This document shows, piece by piece, positions 1-6,309 of a stretch of 35,242 nt of DNA. The position numbers and the translations under genes were made by a program. The stretch's first letter is position 1; the number at the start of each line of letters is the position of its first letter. The DNA comes from Phenylobacterium sp. (lineage in GTDB: Bacteria; Pseudomonadota; Alphaproteobacteria; Caulobacterales; Caulobacteraceae): positions 1 through 35,242 of the forward strand of contig NZ_JAQGIZ010000186.1 in NCBI RefSeq assembly GCF_028290885.1. The letters run 5' to 3'. Under the pieces are notes generated by a model. That model saw nothing but the letters and a program-made list of their open reading frames with translations, was not told the origin of the DNA and did not search any database.

Positions 1-413
1 CACTTCCAGACCGGCAGGGCGGTGCAGTAGGTCCCCTTCAGGTGCACCTTGATCACCGCGTCCCAGTCGGCCTCGGAGGTGTTGGCGAAGGTCTTGTCGC
101 GCAGGATGCCGGCGTTGCAGACCAGGACGTCGACGCGGCCGAAGTTGTCGAGCGCCGCCTTCAGGATGTTCTCGCCGCCCTGGAGCGTGGAGACGTCGTC
201 GCCGTTGGCCACAGCCTTGCCGCCCGCGGCCTCGATGGCGTTGACCACCTTCTGGGCGGCGGAGACGTCCGCCCCGGTCCCGTCGCGGGCCCCGCCAAGG
301 TCGTTGACCACGACCGAGGCGCCCTCCTTGGCGAACAGCTTGGCGTAAGCCTCGCCAAGGCCGTTGGCCGCGCCGGTGATGATCGCAACCTTGCCGTCCA
401 GCAAACCCGCCAT
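1..413 (-). CDS. SDR-family dehydrogenase, (3R)-hydroxyacyl-CoA dehydrogenase type (3' end off window)
   Basis: The first 137 residues of a short-chain dehydrogenase/reductase are visible; the C-terminal half runs off the left edge. Seen: the Rossmann glycine motif TGAANGLG (residues 13-20), NDLGG at 37-41 followed by a charged GARDGTGAD stretch, and CNAG at 99-102. The NDLGG-RDG pattern after the second beta strand is characteristic of the SDR domain of peroxisomal multifunctional enzyme type 2 (HSD17B4/Fox2) and its bacterial homologues, which oxidise (3R)-hydroxyacyl-CoA with NAD. The catalytic YxxxK is outside the window, so activity cannot be confirmed. The ATG at 411-413 puts the glycine motif at the usual distance. 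A role in beta-oxidation-like acyl-CoA metabolism is inferred; the enoyl-CoA hydratase 1.6 kb away and the MaoC hydratase at 16.5 kb fit but are not in the same operon. Confidence 0.88.
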   Translation of the reverse strand, partial: MAGLLDGKVAIITGAANGLGEAYAKLFAKEGASVVVNDLGGARDGTGADVSAAQKVVNAIEAAGGKAVANGDDVSTLQGGENILKAALDNFGRVDVLVCNAGILRDKTFANTSEADWDAVIKVHLKGTYCTALPVWK

Positions 414-483
414 GTCGACCTCCCAATGTGTTCTTGAATTTATGGGAGCATCTTCCGACCGCAGTTGGCTGGTTGGCAAGCGG

Positions 484-924
484 TCAGCGTTGGCGGCGCG
501 CCTGGAAGAAGCCCTTCAGGAGCGCCGAGCTCTCGTCGGCCAGCACCCCGCCCGTGACGGCGGGTCGGGAATGACAGGTGGGCTGCTCGAAGAACCTCGG
601 CCCATGCACCACCGCCCCGCCCTTGGGGTCCTCGGCGCCGAACACCAGCCGGCCGATGCGGGCGTGGCTGATCGCGCCGGCGCACATGGCGCAGGGCTCC
701 AGGGTCACCACCAGGGTGAGGCCGGTCAGCCGGTAGTTGCCAAGCTTCCGGGCCGCCTCGCGCATCGCCACGATCTCGGCGTGCGCGGTCGGATCGCGCG
801 ACCCGATGGGGCCGTTGGACCCGACTGCGATGATCTCCCCGGACGCCGGGTCGAGGACCACGGCGCCCACCGGGGTCTCGCCGCGCTCGGCGGCGGCTTG
901 CGCGGCTTCGAGGGCGATGCGCAT
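484..924 (-). CDS. tadA: tRNA adenosine(34) deaminase TadA
   Basis: A 146-residue cytidine/deoxycytidylate-deaminase-fold protein. The zinc site is complete: HAE at residues 48-50 (His ligand and catalytic Glu) and PCAMC at 77-81 (two Cys ligands). The N-terminal MRIALEAAQAAAERGETPVG and the C-terminal region ending FFQARRQR match bacterial TadA, which converts A34 of tRNA-Arg(ACG) to inosine. The length is slightly below the usual 150-170. ATG at 922-924 is the first in-frame ATG; a GTG at 943-945 would add seven residues (VDHDHRT). The start lies head-to-head with the pseudouridine synthase gene, leaving almost no space for promoters if both upstream starts are used. Confidence 0.93.
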   Translation of the reverse strand: MRIALEAAQAAAERGETPVGAVVLDPASGEIIAVGSNGPIGSRDPTAHAEIVAMREAARKLGNYRLTGLTLVVTLEPCAMCAGAISHARIGRLVFGAEDPKGGAVVHGPRFFEQPTCHSRPAVTGGVLADESSALLKGFFQARRQR

Positions 925-930
925 GGTGCG

Positions 931-2118
931 ATGGTCATGGTCCACGATCCGCACCGAACCGGTGGCCGCCCTTCCGGTCAAGCCCGCACGCCGCAATCGC
1001 AGGGCGCTCCAGAGAGCGCCCATGAGGCTGGGGGCGACCGCGTGGCCAAGATGCTGGCCCGCGCCGGCGTCGCCTCGCGCCGCGAGGTGGAGCGGCTGAT
1101 CGAGGCCGGCCGGGTGGCGCTGAACGGCAAGGTGCTGACCACGCCGGCGGTGAAGGTCGAGGCCGGCGACATCCTGACGGTCGATGGCGCGGTGATCACC
1201 GAGGCCGAGCCCGCGCGCCTCTTCCGCTACCACAAGCCCGTCGACCTGGTGACCAGCCACAAGGATCCGCAAGGGCGGCCTACGGTGTTCGAGGCCCTGC
1301 CGCCGGGCCTGCCGCGACTGATCTCGGTGGGCCGGCTGGACATCAATTCCGAGGGCCTGCTGCTGCTCACCAACGACGGCGGCCTGGCGCGTGCGCTGGA
1401 GATGCCGGCCACCGGGATCGTGCGCCGCTACCGCGCCCGGGCGCGGGGCCGCGTGACCCAGGAGAAGCTCGACACCCTGAAGAAGGGGATCACCGTCGAG
1501 GGCGTGCATTACGGCGCCATCGAGGCCACCCTCGACAAGGCCAAGGAGGGGCCGCAGGGCGCTAACCTGTGGATCACCGTCGTGCTGGCCGAGGGCAAGA
1601 ACCGCGAGGTCCGCCGCGTGCTGGAAGCGCTCGGCCTGAAGGTCAACCGCCTGATCCGGCTCTCCTACGGCCCGTTCGCGCTCGCGACCCTGCTGCCGGG
1701 CGAAGTGGAGGAGGTGGGGCCGCGCGTGATCCGCGAACAGCTCGCCCAGCACATCGCGCCGCAGAACCTGCCCAAGGGCGACCGGCCGCTGTGGAAGAAG
1801 CCTGCGGCCGTGGCTGCCGGGCCGAGACGTGGCGCCGTGGAGATCGATCGCCCCGGCAAGCCGGGGCGCACGGGCAAGCCGCAGCGGCGTCCGCGCATGG
1901 CTTCCCCCGGCGAGCCGCCGCCGAAGAAGGAATACAAGCCCGGCTGGGCGAAGCCGAAACCCAAGGCGGTGATCGTCCCTAAAGCTCCTGGATCGAAGCG
2001 GGGGGCCGGGCCGAGCGCAGGCCCTCGCGGGCCGAAGCCGTCCGCATCACCGCCGCGAAGGAGCGGCGCTCGTCCGCCAGGCCCTCCGCCATCGGGCGGT
2101 CCAAGGCGGCGCGGGTGA
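931..2118 (+). CDS. rluB: RluB/RsuA-family 23S rRNA pseudouridine synthase with long basic C-terminal tail
   Basis: An N-terminal S4 RNA-binding domain (RVAKMLARAGVASRREVERL, then EAGRVALNG) is followed by an RsuA/RluB catalytic domain. The motif VGRLDINSEGLLLLTNDG carries the catalytic Asp (residue 137 from the ATG at 931), and NREVRRVLEALGLKVNRLIR is typical of the family. RluB makes pseudouridine 2605 in 23S rRNA; RluB versus RsuA/RluE is inferred from the long Lys/Pro/Arg-rich tail common in alphaproteobacteria. The start is uncertain: ATG 931 or 937, or GTG 1042, which would begin directly at the S4 domain and leave an intergenic region for the divergent tadA. Third-position GC is weaker between 931 and 1041. 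From about residue 351 (base 1981) to the stop the tail is antisense to the end of the enoyl-CoA hydratase gene, an unusual 140-bp convergent overlap. Confidence 0.85.
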   Translation: MVMVHDPHRTGGRPSGQARTPQSQGAPESAHEAGGDRVAKMLARAGVASRREVERLIEAGRVALNGKVLTTPAVKVEAGDILTVDGAVITEAEPARLFRYHKPVDLVTSHKDPQGRPTVFEALPPGLPRLISVGRLDINSEGLLLLTNDGGLARALEMPATGIVRRYRARARGRVTQEKLDTLKKGITVEGVHYGAIEATLDKAKEGPQGANLWITVVLAEGKNREVRRVLEALGLKVNRLIRLSYGPFALATLLPGEVEEVGPRVIREQLAQHIAPQNLPKGDRPLWKKPAAVAAGPRRGAVEIDRPGKPGRTGKPQRRPRMASPGEPPPKKEYKPGWAKPKPKAVIVPKAPGSKRGAGPSAGPRGPKPSASPPRRSGARPPGPPPSGGPRRRG

Positions 2119-2776
2119 GCCGCTTGGCGAAGGCGATGCCCTCCGCCCCACGCTGATCCCACTCGGCAGCCATCTGCAGGGCCCGGTCCACTGGGTGGGC
2201 GTCGATCTCGTGGATCGCGCCGATGCGCAGCGCCTCGTCGGCGCCGAACGTCAGGCCCCGCAGGACGATCTCCAGCGCCTTGGCCTCGCCCACCACGCGG
2301 GGCAGCCGCTGGGTGCCGCCGCCACCCGGGAAGATGCCGACCCGCGTCTCCGGCAAGCCGATGGCCTCGACGCCCGGGCTGGCGATGCGGATGTCGCAGG
2401 CGAGGCTGAGCTCGAAGCCGCCGCCCATGCACAGCCCGTTGATCGCCGCCACCACCGGCTTAGGCGCCTCGGCGAGCAGGTCCACCAGGGCGAGGAAGCC
2501 GCTCGTTGGCCGGCCGCCCGGCGAGGGCGGCGGGGGCTGGGGCGCGTCCTTCGCCGCATCGCTGGCGGTGGAGAGCTCGCCCACATCGTAGTGGCGGATG
2601 AAGATCCCCGGCATCCCGCCGGTGATGACGATCGAGCGCACCTGCGCGTCCTCGGCGAGCGGCCGGATGGTCTCCAGCATCTCCTGGGCGCCCGCCGCCG
2701 TCATGGTGCCGATCGGCGGGTTGGCGTAGGTCACGATCGCCGCGCCGCCGCGGCGCTCCACGCTCACCAGTCCCAT
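1979..2776 (-). CDS. Enoyl-CoA hydratase/isomerase family protein (crotonase fold)
   Basis: A 265-residue crotonase-superfamily protein. Seen: GLCMGGGFELSLACDIRIAS around residues 114-133 with E122, and LPETRVGIFPGGGGTQRLPR around 141-160 with E143. These two Glu sit where the catalytic pair of true enoyl-CoA hydratases (E144/E164 in rat) lies, so hydratase activity is plausible. A Pro-rich insert (PQPPPPSPGG, about residues 79-88) precedes the FLALVDLL helix. The start ATG at 2774-2776 has a purine-rich Shine-Dalgarno (AGGGAGG on the minus strand, 2783-2789). The last 46 codons lie under the C-terminal tail of the convergent pseudouridine synthase gene. The substrate is unknown; a fatty-acyl-CoA degradation role is inferred from family only. 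Confidence 0.9.
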   Translation of the reverse strand: MGLVSVERRGGAAIVTYANPPIGTMTAAGAQEMLETIRPLAEDAQVRSIVITGGMPGIFIRHYDVGELSTASDAAKDAPQPPPPSPGGRPTSGFLALVDLLAEAPKPVVAAINGLCMGGGFELSLACDIRIASPGVEAIGLPETRVGIFPGGGGTQRLPRVVGEAKALEIVLRGLTFGADEALRIGAIHEIDAHPVDRALQMAAEWDQRGAEGIAFAKRLTRAALDRPMAEGLADERRSFAAVMRTASAREGLRSARPPASIQEL

Positions 2777-2845
2777 GGCCGCCTCCCTTGATTGTTGTGG
2801 CGAAACCTTGGAACGGGGGTGCGGGCGGGACAAGCGCCCGTCGGC

Positions 2846-2851
2846 AGGAGG
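2846..2851 (+). promoter_or_regulatory. Shine-Dalgarno deciding a TTG start for rsmD
   Basis: AGGAGG lies six bases before TTG 2858. The protein then begins MRIVSGAFRGK, the usual N-terminus of RsmD. An upstream in-frame ATG at 2792 would add 22 residues without family support and has no comparable ribosome-binding site. Confidence 0.8.
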
Positions 2852-2857
2852 CCCACT

Positions 2858-3427
2858 TTGCGCATCGTCTCGGGCGCCTTTCGCGGCAAGAGCCTGGCCG
2901 CGCCGGCCGGCGACGCCACGCGGCCGACCTCCGACCGCGCCCGCCAGGCGATCTTCAACATCCTGGAGCATGCCGCCTGGTCCCCCGGCGTGCGCGACGT
3001 CCGGGTCATCGACCTCTTCGCCGGCTCCGGCGCTCTGGGGTTCGAGGCCCTGTCGCGGGGCGCGGCCTTCTGCCTGTTCGTGGAGACCGACGAGGCCGCG
3101 CGTGGCGCGATCCGCGAGAACGTCGAGGCCATGGGCCTGTTCGGCAAGACCCGGGTCCATCGCCGCGACGCCACCGACCTTGGGGTGCGCCCCGGCGCCG
3201 ACGGCCCCGCCTTCGGCCTCGCCTTCCTCGACCCGCCCTACGCCAAGGGGCTCGGCGAGACCGCGCTCGAAAAGCTCGCCGCCGGCGGCTGGCTCGCGCC
3301 CGGGGCCATCATGGTGTTCGAGCGCGGCGCGGCCGAGCCCGACGTCAGCGTCCCCGGCTTCGAGCCCCTGGACGCCCGCGACTACGGCGCGGCCCGGGTG
3401 CATTTCCTGCGGTTCGAAGGCGCTTGA
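2858..3427 (+). CDS. rsmD: 16S rRNA (guanine(966)-N2)-methyltransferase RsmD
   Basis: A 189-residue class I SAM methyltransferase. The N-terminal RIVSGAFRGKSL and RPTSDRARQAIFNIL are diagnostic of RsmD (YhhF). The SAM-binding motif I is DLFAGSGALG at residues 52-61, and the N-methyltransferase motif IV DPPY is at 125-128. The enzyme methylates N2 of G966 in 16S rRNA on the assembled 30S particle. I chose TTG 2858 because AGGAGG sits six bases upstream and because the protein then starts exactly where homologues start. It is divergent from the enoyl-CoA hydratase, with about 80 bp between the start codons. A short GACGC/GCGTC hairpin at 3426-3439 overlaps the stop codon but lacks a T-run, so it is not called as a terminator. 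Confidence 0.93.
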   Translation: MRIVSGAFRGKSLAAPAGDATRPTSDRARQAIFNILEHAAWSPGVRDVRVIDLFAGSGALGFEALSRGAAFCLFVETDEAARGAIRENVEAMGLFGKTRVHRRDATDLGVRPGADGPAFGLAFLDPPYAKGLGETALEKLAAGGWLAPGAIMVFERGAAEPDVSVPGFEPLDARDYGAARVHFLRFEGA

Positions 3428-3493
3428 CGCTTTGGCGTCGGAAGGTCTTCGCACTACCTGATTGTGGAAGTCCGGCGATCGACGGAGGCCAGG

Positions 3494-4468
3494 ATGCACG
3501 CGCGCGCCGCAGCGACGGAGACGGTTCCGGTCATCGATCTTGCGGGCGAGCCGGCGCAGGTGGAGGACGCGGTGGCGCGGGCCTGCGCCGAGTGGGGCTT
3601 CTTCCACCTTGTCGGGCACGGGCTGGACGCCGGACTGCTGGCCGGGGCGATGGCGCAGGCGCGGGGCTTCTTCGCCGCGCCGGCCCAGGACAAGCGGGCG
3701 CTCGCCCGCAGCCGCGACAATCCCTGGGGCTACTACGATCGCGAGCTGACCAAGAACCGGCGCGACAAGAAGGAGATCTTCGACATCGGGCCGGACGTGG
3801 CGGCGCTGCGGGTCGAGGGCGACGTGTTCTTCGGCGAGACGCCGTTTCCGGCGTGGCGGCCGGAGCTCAAGACGGTCGCCCGCGCCTACTTCGCCGCCTG
3901 TGAGGACCTTTGCCTGCGCCTGCTGGGGCCGGTCGCCACGGGACTGGGCGCCGAGCCCGGGGCGCTGGACGACGCATTCGCCGGCGCGCACACGAGTTTC
4001 CTGAGGCTCAACCACTATCCCACGCGCGACCCGCTGGCCGGCGAGTCCGACCGGCCCGCGGGACTGGGCATCCATCACCACACCGACGCCGGAGCCATCA
4101 CGGTGCTGCTCACCGACGGGCGGCCAGGCCTGCAGGTCCTGAAGGACGGCGCCTGGCGGCCGGTCGACCCCGTTCCGGGGGGCCTGATCGTCAACATCGG
4201 CGACATGGCGCAGGTCTGGTCGAACGACGCCTACCAGGCGCCTCTGCACCGGGTCCTGGCCATGGAGGCGGAGGAGAGGTTGAGCCTGGCGTTCTTCTTC
4301 AACCCCGCCTACTCCGCCGTGATATCGCCGCTGCCGGCCACGGTCCGGAGCGACGCCCCGGCGCGCTATCGCGACATCTCCTGGAGCGAATTCCGCCGCC
4401 GCCGCGCCGACGGCGACTTCGCCGACTATGGCTCCGAGGTGCAGATCAGCGACTACCGCCTAGCCTAG
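3494..4468 (+). CDS. 2-oxoglutarate/Fe(II)-dependent oxygenase, isopenicillin N synthase-like
   Basis: A 324-residue non-haem iron oxygenase of the DIOX_N plus 2OG-FeII_Oxy architecture. N-terminal VPVIDLAG (residues 11-18) and CAEWGFFHLVGHG (31-43) are the DIOX_N signature. The iron triad is visible: H196 and D198 in HHHTDAG, and H252 in APLHRV; R262 and S264 in RLSLAFFFNP form the RxS motif that binds the 2-oxoglutarate carboxylate. The RxS motif fits a 2OG-dependent enzyme, although isopenicillin N synthase itself also has it. ATG 3494 is preceded by GGAGG at 3484-3488; a GTG at 3464 would add ten residues. The substrate is unknown and no biosynthetic partners lie next to it. The stop TAG (4466-4468) shares the tetranucleotide CTAG with the opposite-strand stop of a mutL 3'-end relic. 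Confidence 0.9.
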   Translation: MHARAAATETVPVIDLAGEPAQVEDAVARACAEWGFFHLVGHGLDAGLLAGAMAQARGFFAAPAQDKRALARSRDNPWGYYDRELTKNRRDKKEIFDIGPDVAALRVEGDVFFGETPFPAWRPELKTVARAYFAACEDLCLRLLGPVATGLGAEPGALDDAFAGAHTSFLRLNHYPTRDPLAGESDRPAGLGIHHHTDAGAITVLLTDGRPGLQVLKDGAWRPVDPVPGGLIVNIGDMAQVWSNDAYQAPLHRVLAMEAEERLSLAFFFNPAYSAVISPLPATVRSDAPARYRDISWSEFRRRRADGDFADYGSEVQISDYRLA

Positions 4469-4506
4469 CGCCGCCCGAATAGCCGCTCGATGTCGGTAAG
4501 CTTCAG
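4465..4506 (-). repeat. mutL 3'-end relic, copy A (direct repeat)
   Basis: Read on the minus strand, these 42 bases encode [13 protein letters not shown] and a TAG stop. The intact mutL ends [13 protein letters not shown] and TGA (6262-6303). About 33 of 42 bases match, and only one codon difference changes an amino acid (A to T). Silent divergence with a conserved stop is what a once-functional mutL terminus would show. The upstream sequence (towards 4530) no longer matches mutL. Confidence 0.8.
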
Positions 4507-4565
4507 TAGCGAACAGCGGAGGGATTGTCGCTAGGCTGGTCACCTACGGCTGAAGCGAGGCAAAC

Positions 4566-5390
4566 ATGCGTCTTCCACTGATCGCGCTCGGCATGATCGC
4601 GACCCTCTGTGTCGGCTATGCCCGCGCCGCCACAGCGCCGGTCGGCGATCGGCAGTACGTGCGAGAGCAGCACACCGTCATCGTGCGAGGCGTGCCCGAG
4701 ACTTGGCGGCTCGTCTGGACGGGCAAGCCTTCCACCATGTGCGGACCACAGGGGATGGATATGGCGATCACTTGCCCCTGCTCAGGCTGGGCCTACGGCG
4801 AGTCGGGAAATCTTTCCCTGGTGAGGGTGCGGGGCGGCCAAGAGGTCGAACGTATGAAGCTTGCCCCTCTCTTCGGGAAGTTCGACTACCCTGCTGGCGA
4901 GGTCGGAACAGGCAAGGCGTATCTTCAGCGGTGGCCTGCCAAGCTCAGCGATTTCGACCGCAGCGAGCGCGGCGACGGCCGCCTGGTTCCGGAAATCAAA
5001 CGCCGGCAAGCTCCACAGATCATGCGTCCTGCGGACTATGACCACGACGGTGAAGCGACTGAATTCTTGATCCAAGTGGGCACTATGCCTTGCGGCAAGT
5101 TGCAATTCGCCGCCATTGGGGTGTCAGTGGGCAGCCCGCGTCTTCATGCCCTGAGTTCGACGGCACACCCCAATAAGCCGCTGATGATGCCCCTGCGGGC
5201 CTGGCAGGCCCTTTTGCGCAGCAGCCACCCAGGTCCGGTCATTGTTTGGAATTGCGGCGACCACGGCAGCGAAGTTCAGAGCGAACTGATCCTATCCGCT
5301 AGCCGTGGAGAGATCCGCGCAATGGATCGTGACCGCGCCTGCCACGCTGACGGTTCCCTCGGGCCCCCGGTCAAGGGGTTCGAACTTTGA
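4566..5390 (+). CDS. Secreted hypothetical protein, low-GC passenger gene between mutL 3'-end repeats
   Basis: A 274-residue protein I do not recognise. Residues 1-22 (MRLPLIALGMIATLCVGYAR) form a Sec signal peptide, with cleavage likely after ARA-A, so it should be exported. The mature part has several Cys (MCGPQ, CPCSGW, MPCGK, WNCGD, RACH), suggesting disulfides in the periplasm, and a DYDHDGEATEF segment resembling a calcium-binding EF-hand-like loop (DxDxDG). Base composition differs from its neighbours: hand counts give 37/60 GC at 4861-4920 and 32/60 at 5041-5100, against 50/60 at 7021-7080 in mutL. With flanking copies of the mutL end at 4465-4506 and 5408-5455, this suggests horizontal acquisition. 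A weak GAGG ribosome-binding site precedes the ATG. The function is unknown. Confidence 0.8.
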   Translation: MRLPLIALGMIATLCVGYARAATAPVGDRQYVREQHTVIVRGVPETWRLVWTGKPSTMCGPQGMDMAITCPCSGWAYGESGNLSLVRVRGGQEVERMKLAPLFGKFDYPAGEVGTGKAYLQRWPAKLSDFDRSERGDGRLVPEIKRRQAPQIMRPADYDHDGEATEFLIQVGTMPCGKLQFAAIGVSVGSPRLHALSSTAHPNKPLMMPLRAWQALLRSSHPGPVIVWNCGDHGSEVQSELILSASRGEIRAMDRDRACHADGSLGPPVKGFEL

Positions 5391-5407
5391 CGGATTGAGT
5401 CTTCAAC

Positions 5408-5455
5408 CCAGCGCCTTCCGAACAGCTGCTCGATTTCGGGGAGCTTCAGTTCGAC
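5408..5455 (-). repeat. mutL 3'-end relic, copy B (direct repeat)
   Basis: On the minus strand these bases read VELKLPEIEQLFGRRW, aligned codon for codon with the intact mutL terminus [19 protein letters not shown] (6262-6309); 40 of 48 bases match. The stop has become TGG. Copies A and B share GGCGCT(A/G)GG after the FGR codons, whereas mutL has GACGCCGATGA, so A and B may be closer to each other at that end. It lies 15 bases downstream of the methyltransferase stop. Confidence 0.8.
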
Positions 5456-5470
5456 CGCTGGACCGCCTTC

Positions 5471-6265
5471 TCAGGACGCCGCCGCCGACGGCATCAGGTG
5501 CTGCGCGAAGGGCGGCAGCGTGCGGAAGGCCGTGTGCATGTTGTCGTTGAAGGAGGCGAGCTGCAGGCCCTGGCCGGCCCAGAGGGCTGTGAGCGAGGCG
5601 CGGCTGTGCAGCGTCACGTGGCCGTTGCGCGGGCCGATGTACCACCACTGCATGCCCTGGGCGTCGAAGTCGGCGGGCTGGACCAGGGTCGAGAAGAGCA
5701 GCAGCCCGTCCGGCTTCAGCAAGGCGGCGATGTCGGCCGCGCCCCTGGTCGGGTCCGGCATGTGCTCGAGGGTCTCGAAGCAGGTCACCAGATCGAACCG
5801 CCGGTCGGGCCGCGTGCGGTGCGCGGGGTGGAAGGGATCGTAGGTCTCCACCAGGGGGAAGCCGGCCGTCTTCAGCCGGGCGGCCAGGACGCCGTTGCCG
5901 CCGCCGTAGTCGAGGATGTCGAGGCTGTGCCTGGCCCCAGCGAACAGGCGGGCGACGAAGGCGGCCATGTTCGTCGGCCGGACCTCTTCGTAGTCGGCAT
6001 CCACCTCGCTGTAGCCGGCGTCGTAGATGTGGGTCTCGAAGTCGGCGTGGGACCAGTCGTCGAAGGCTTCGGTGTAGACGAGGCCGCAGGCGGCGCAGCG
6101 GCGGTAGGGGATCGGGATCCCGGCCGGCGGAAGGAACTTGCCGCGGATCTCCTCGCAGTTCCGATTGAAGTCAATCACGCCGAACAGCCGCGCCACGCCG
6201 CCGCAGAGCTTGCACGACGCCGGCGCGGGATCGGTTGGGCGAACCTGGAAAGGCGCGTCGCTCAT
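5471..6265 (-). CDS. Class I SAM-dependent methyltransferase with N-terminal zinc-ribbon cysteines
   Basis: A 264-residue protein. Two CxxC pairs near the N-terminus (C18/C21 and C57/C60) form a probable zinc ribbon, followed by a Rossmann methyltransferase domain with motif I LDYGGGNG at residues 118-125 and a conserved [11 protein letters not shown] segment (acidic loop and post-II region). This is the architecture of Methyltransf_23/C-methyltransferase-like proteins often found with sugar or polyketide modification genes; the substrate cannot be told from sequence. Its start ATG (6263-6265) overlaps the mutL stop as ATGA, so it is probably translated by coupling to mutL. It lies between the intact mutL terminus and relic copy B, so it may have arrived as a passenger. 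The C-terminus ends in an Ala/Ser-rich stretch. Confidence 0.88.
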   Translation of the reverse strand: MSDAPFQVRPTDPAPASCKLCGGVARLFGVIDFNRNCEEIRGKFLPPAGIPIPYRRCAACGLVYTEAFDDWSHADFETHIYDAGYSEVDADYEEVRPTNMAAFVARLFAGARHSLDILDYGGGNGVLAARLKTAGFPLVETYDPFHPAHRTRPDRRFDLVTCFETLEHMPDPTRGAADIAALLKPDGLLLFSTLVQPADFDAQGMQWWYIGPRNGHVTLHSRASLTALWAGQGLQLASFNDNMHTAFRTLPPFAQHLMPSAAAS

Positions 6266-6309
6266 CGGCGTCCGAACAGCCGCTCGATGTCGGCGAGCTT
6301 GAGTTCGAC
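6262..6309 (-). repeat. Intact mutL 3' terminus, parent copy of direct repeats A and B
   Basis: This 48-base end of mutL ([15 protein letters not shown] and TGA) is the reference copy for the relics at 4465-4506 and 5408-5455. All three have the same orientation. Spacing is about 0.85 kb (this copy to B) and 0.9 kb (B to A), each interval holding one gene. Confidence 0.8.

Noticed and set aside
364..930. Extension of the pseudouridine synthase frame upstream to 364
   Set aside because: It overlaps all of tadA on the other strand and has no family support.
3425..3440. Hairpin GACGC/GCGTC as rsmD terminator
   Set aside because: The stem has only five pairs and no T-run follows.
5375..5395. 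GGTTCGAAC-like T-loop motif after the secreted protein stop, considered as a tRNA 3' end
   Set aside because: No acceptor or anticodon stem can be formed around it.
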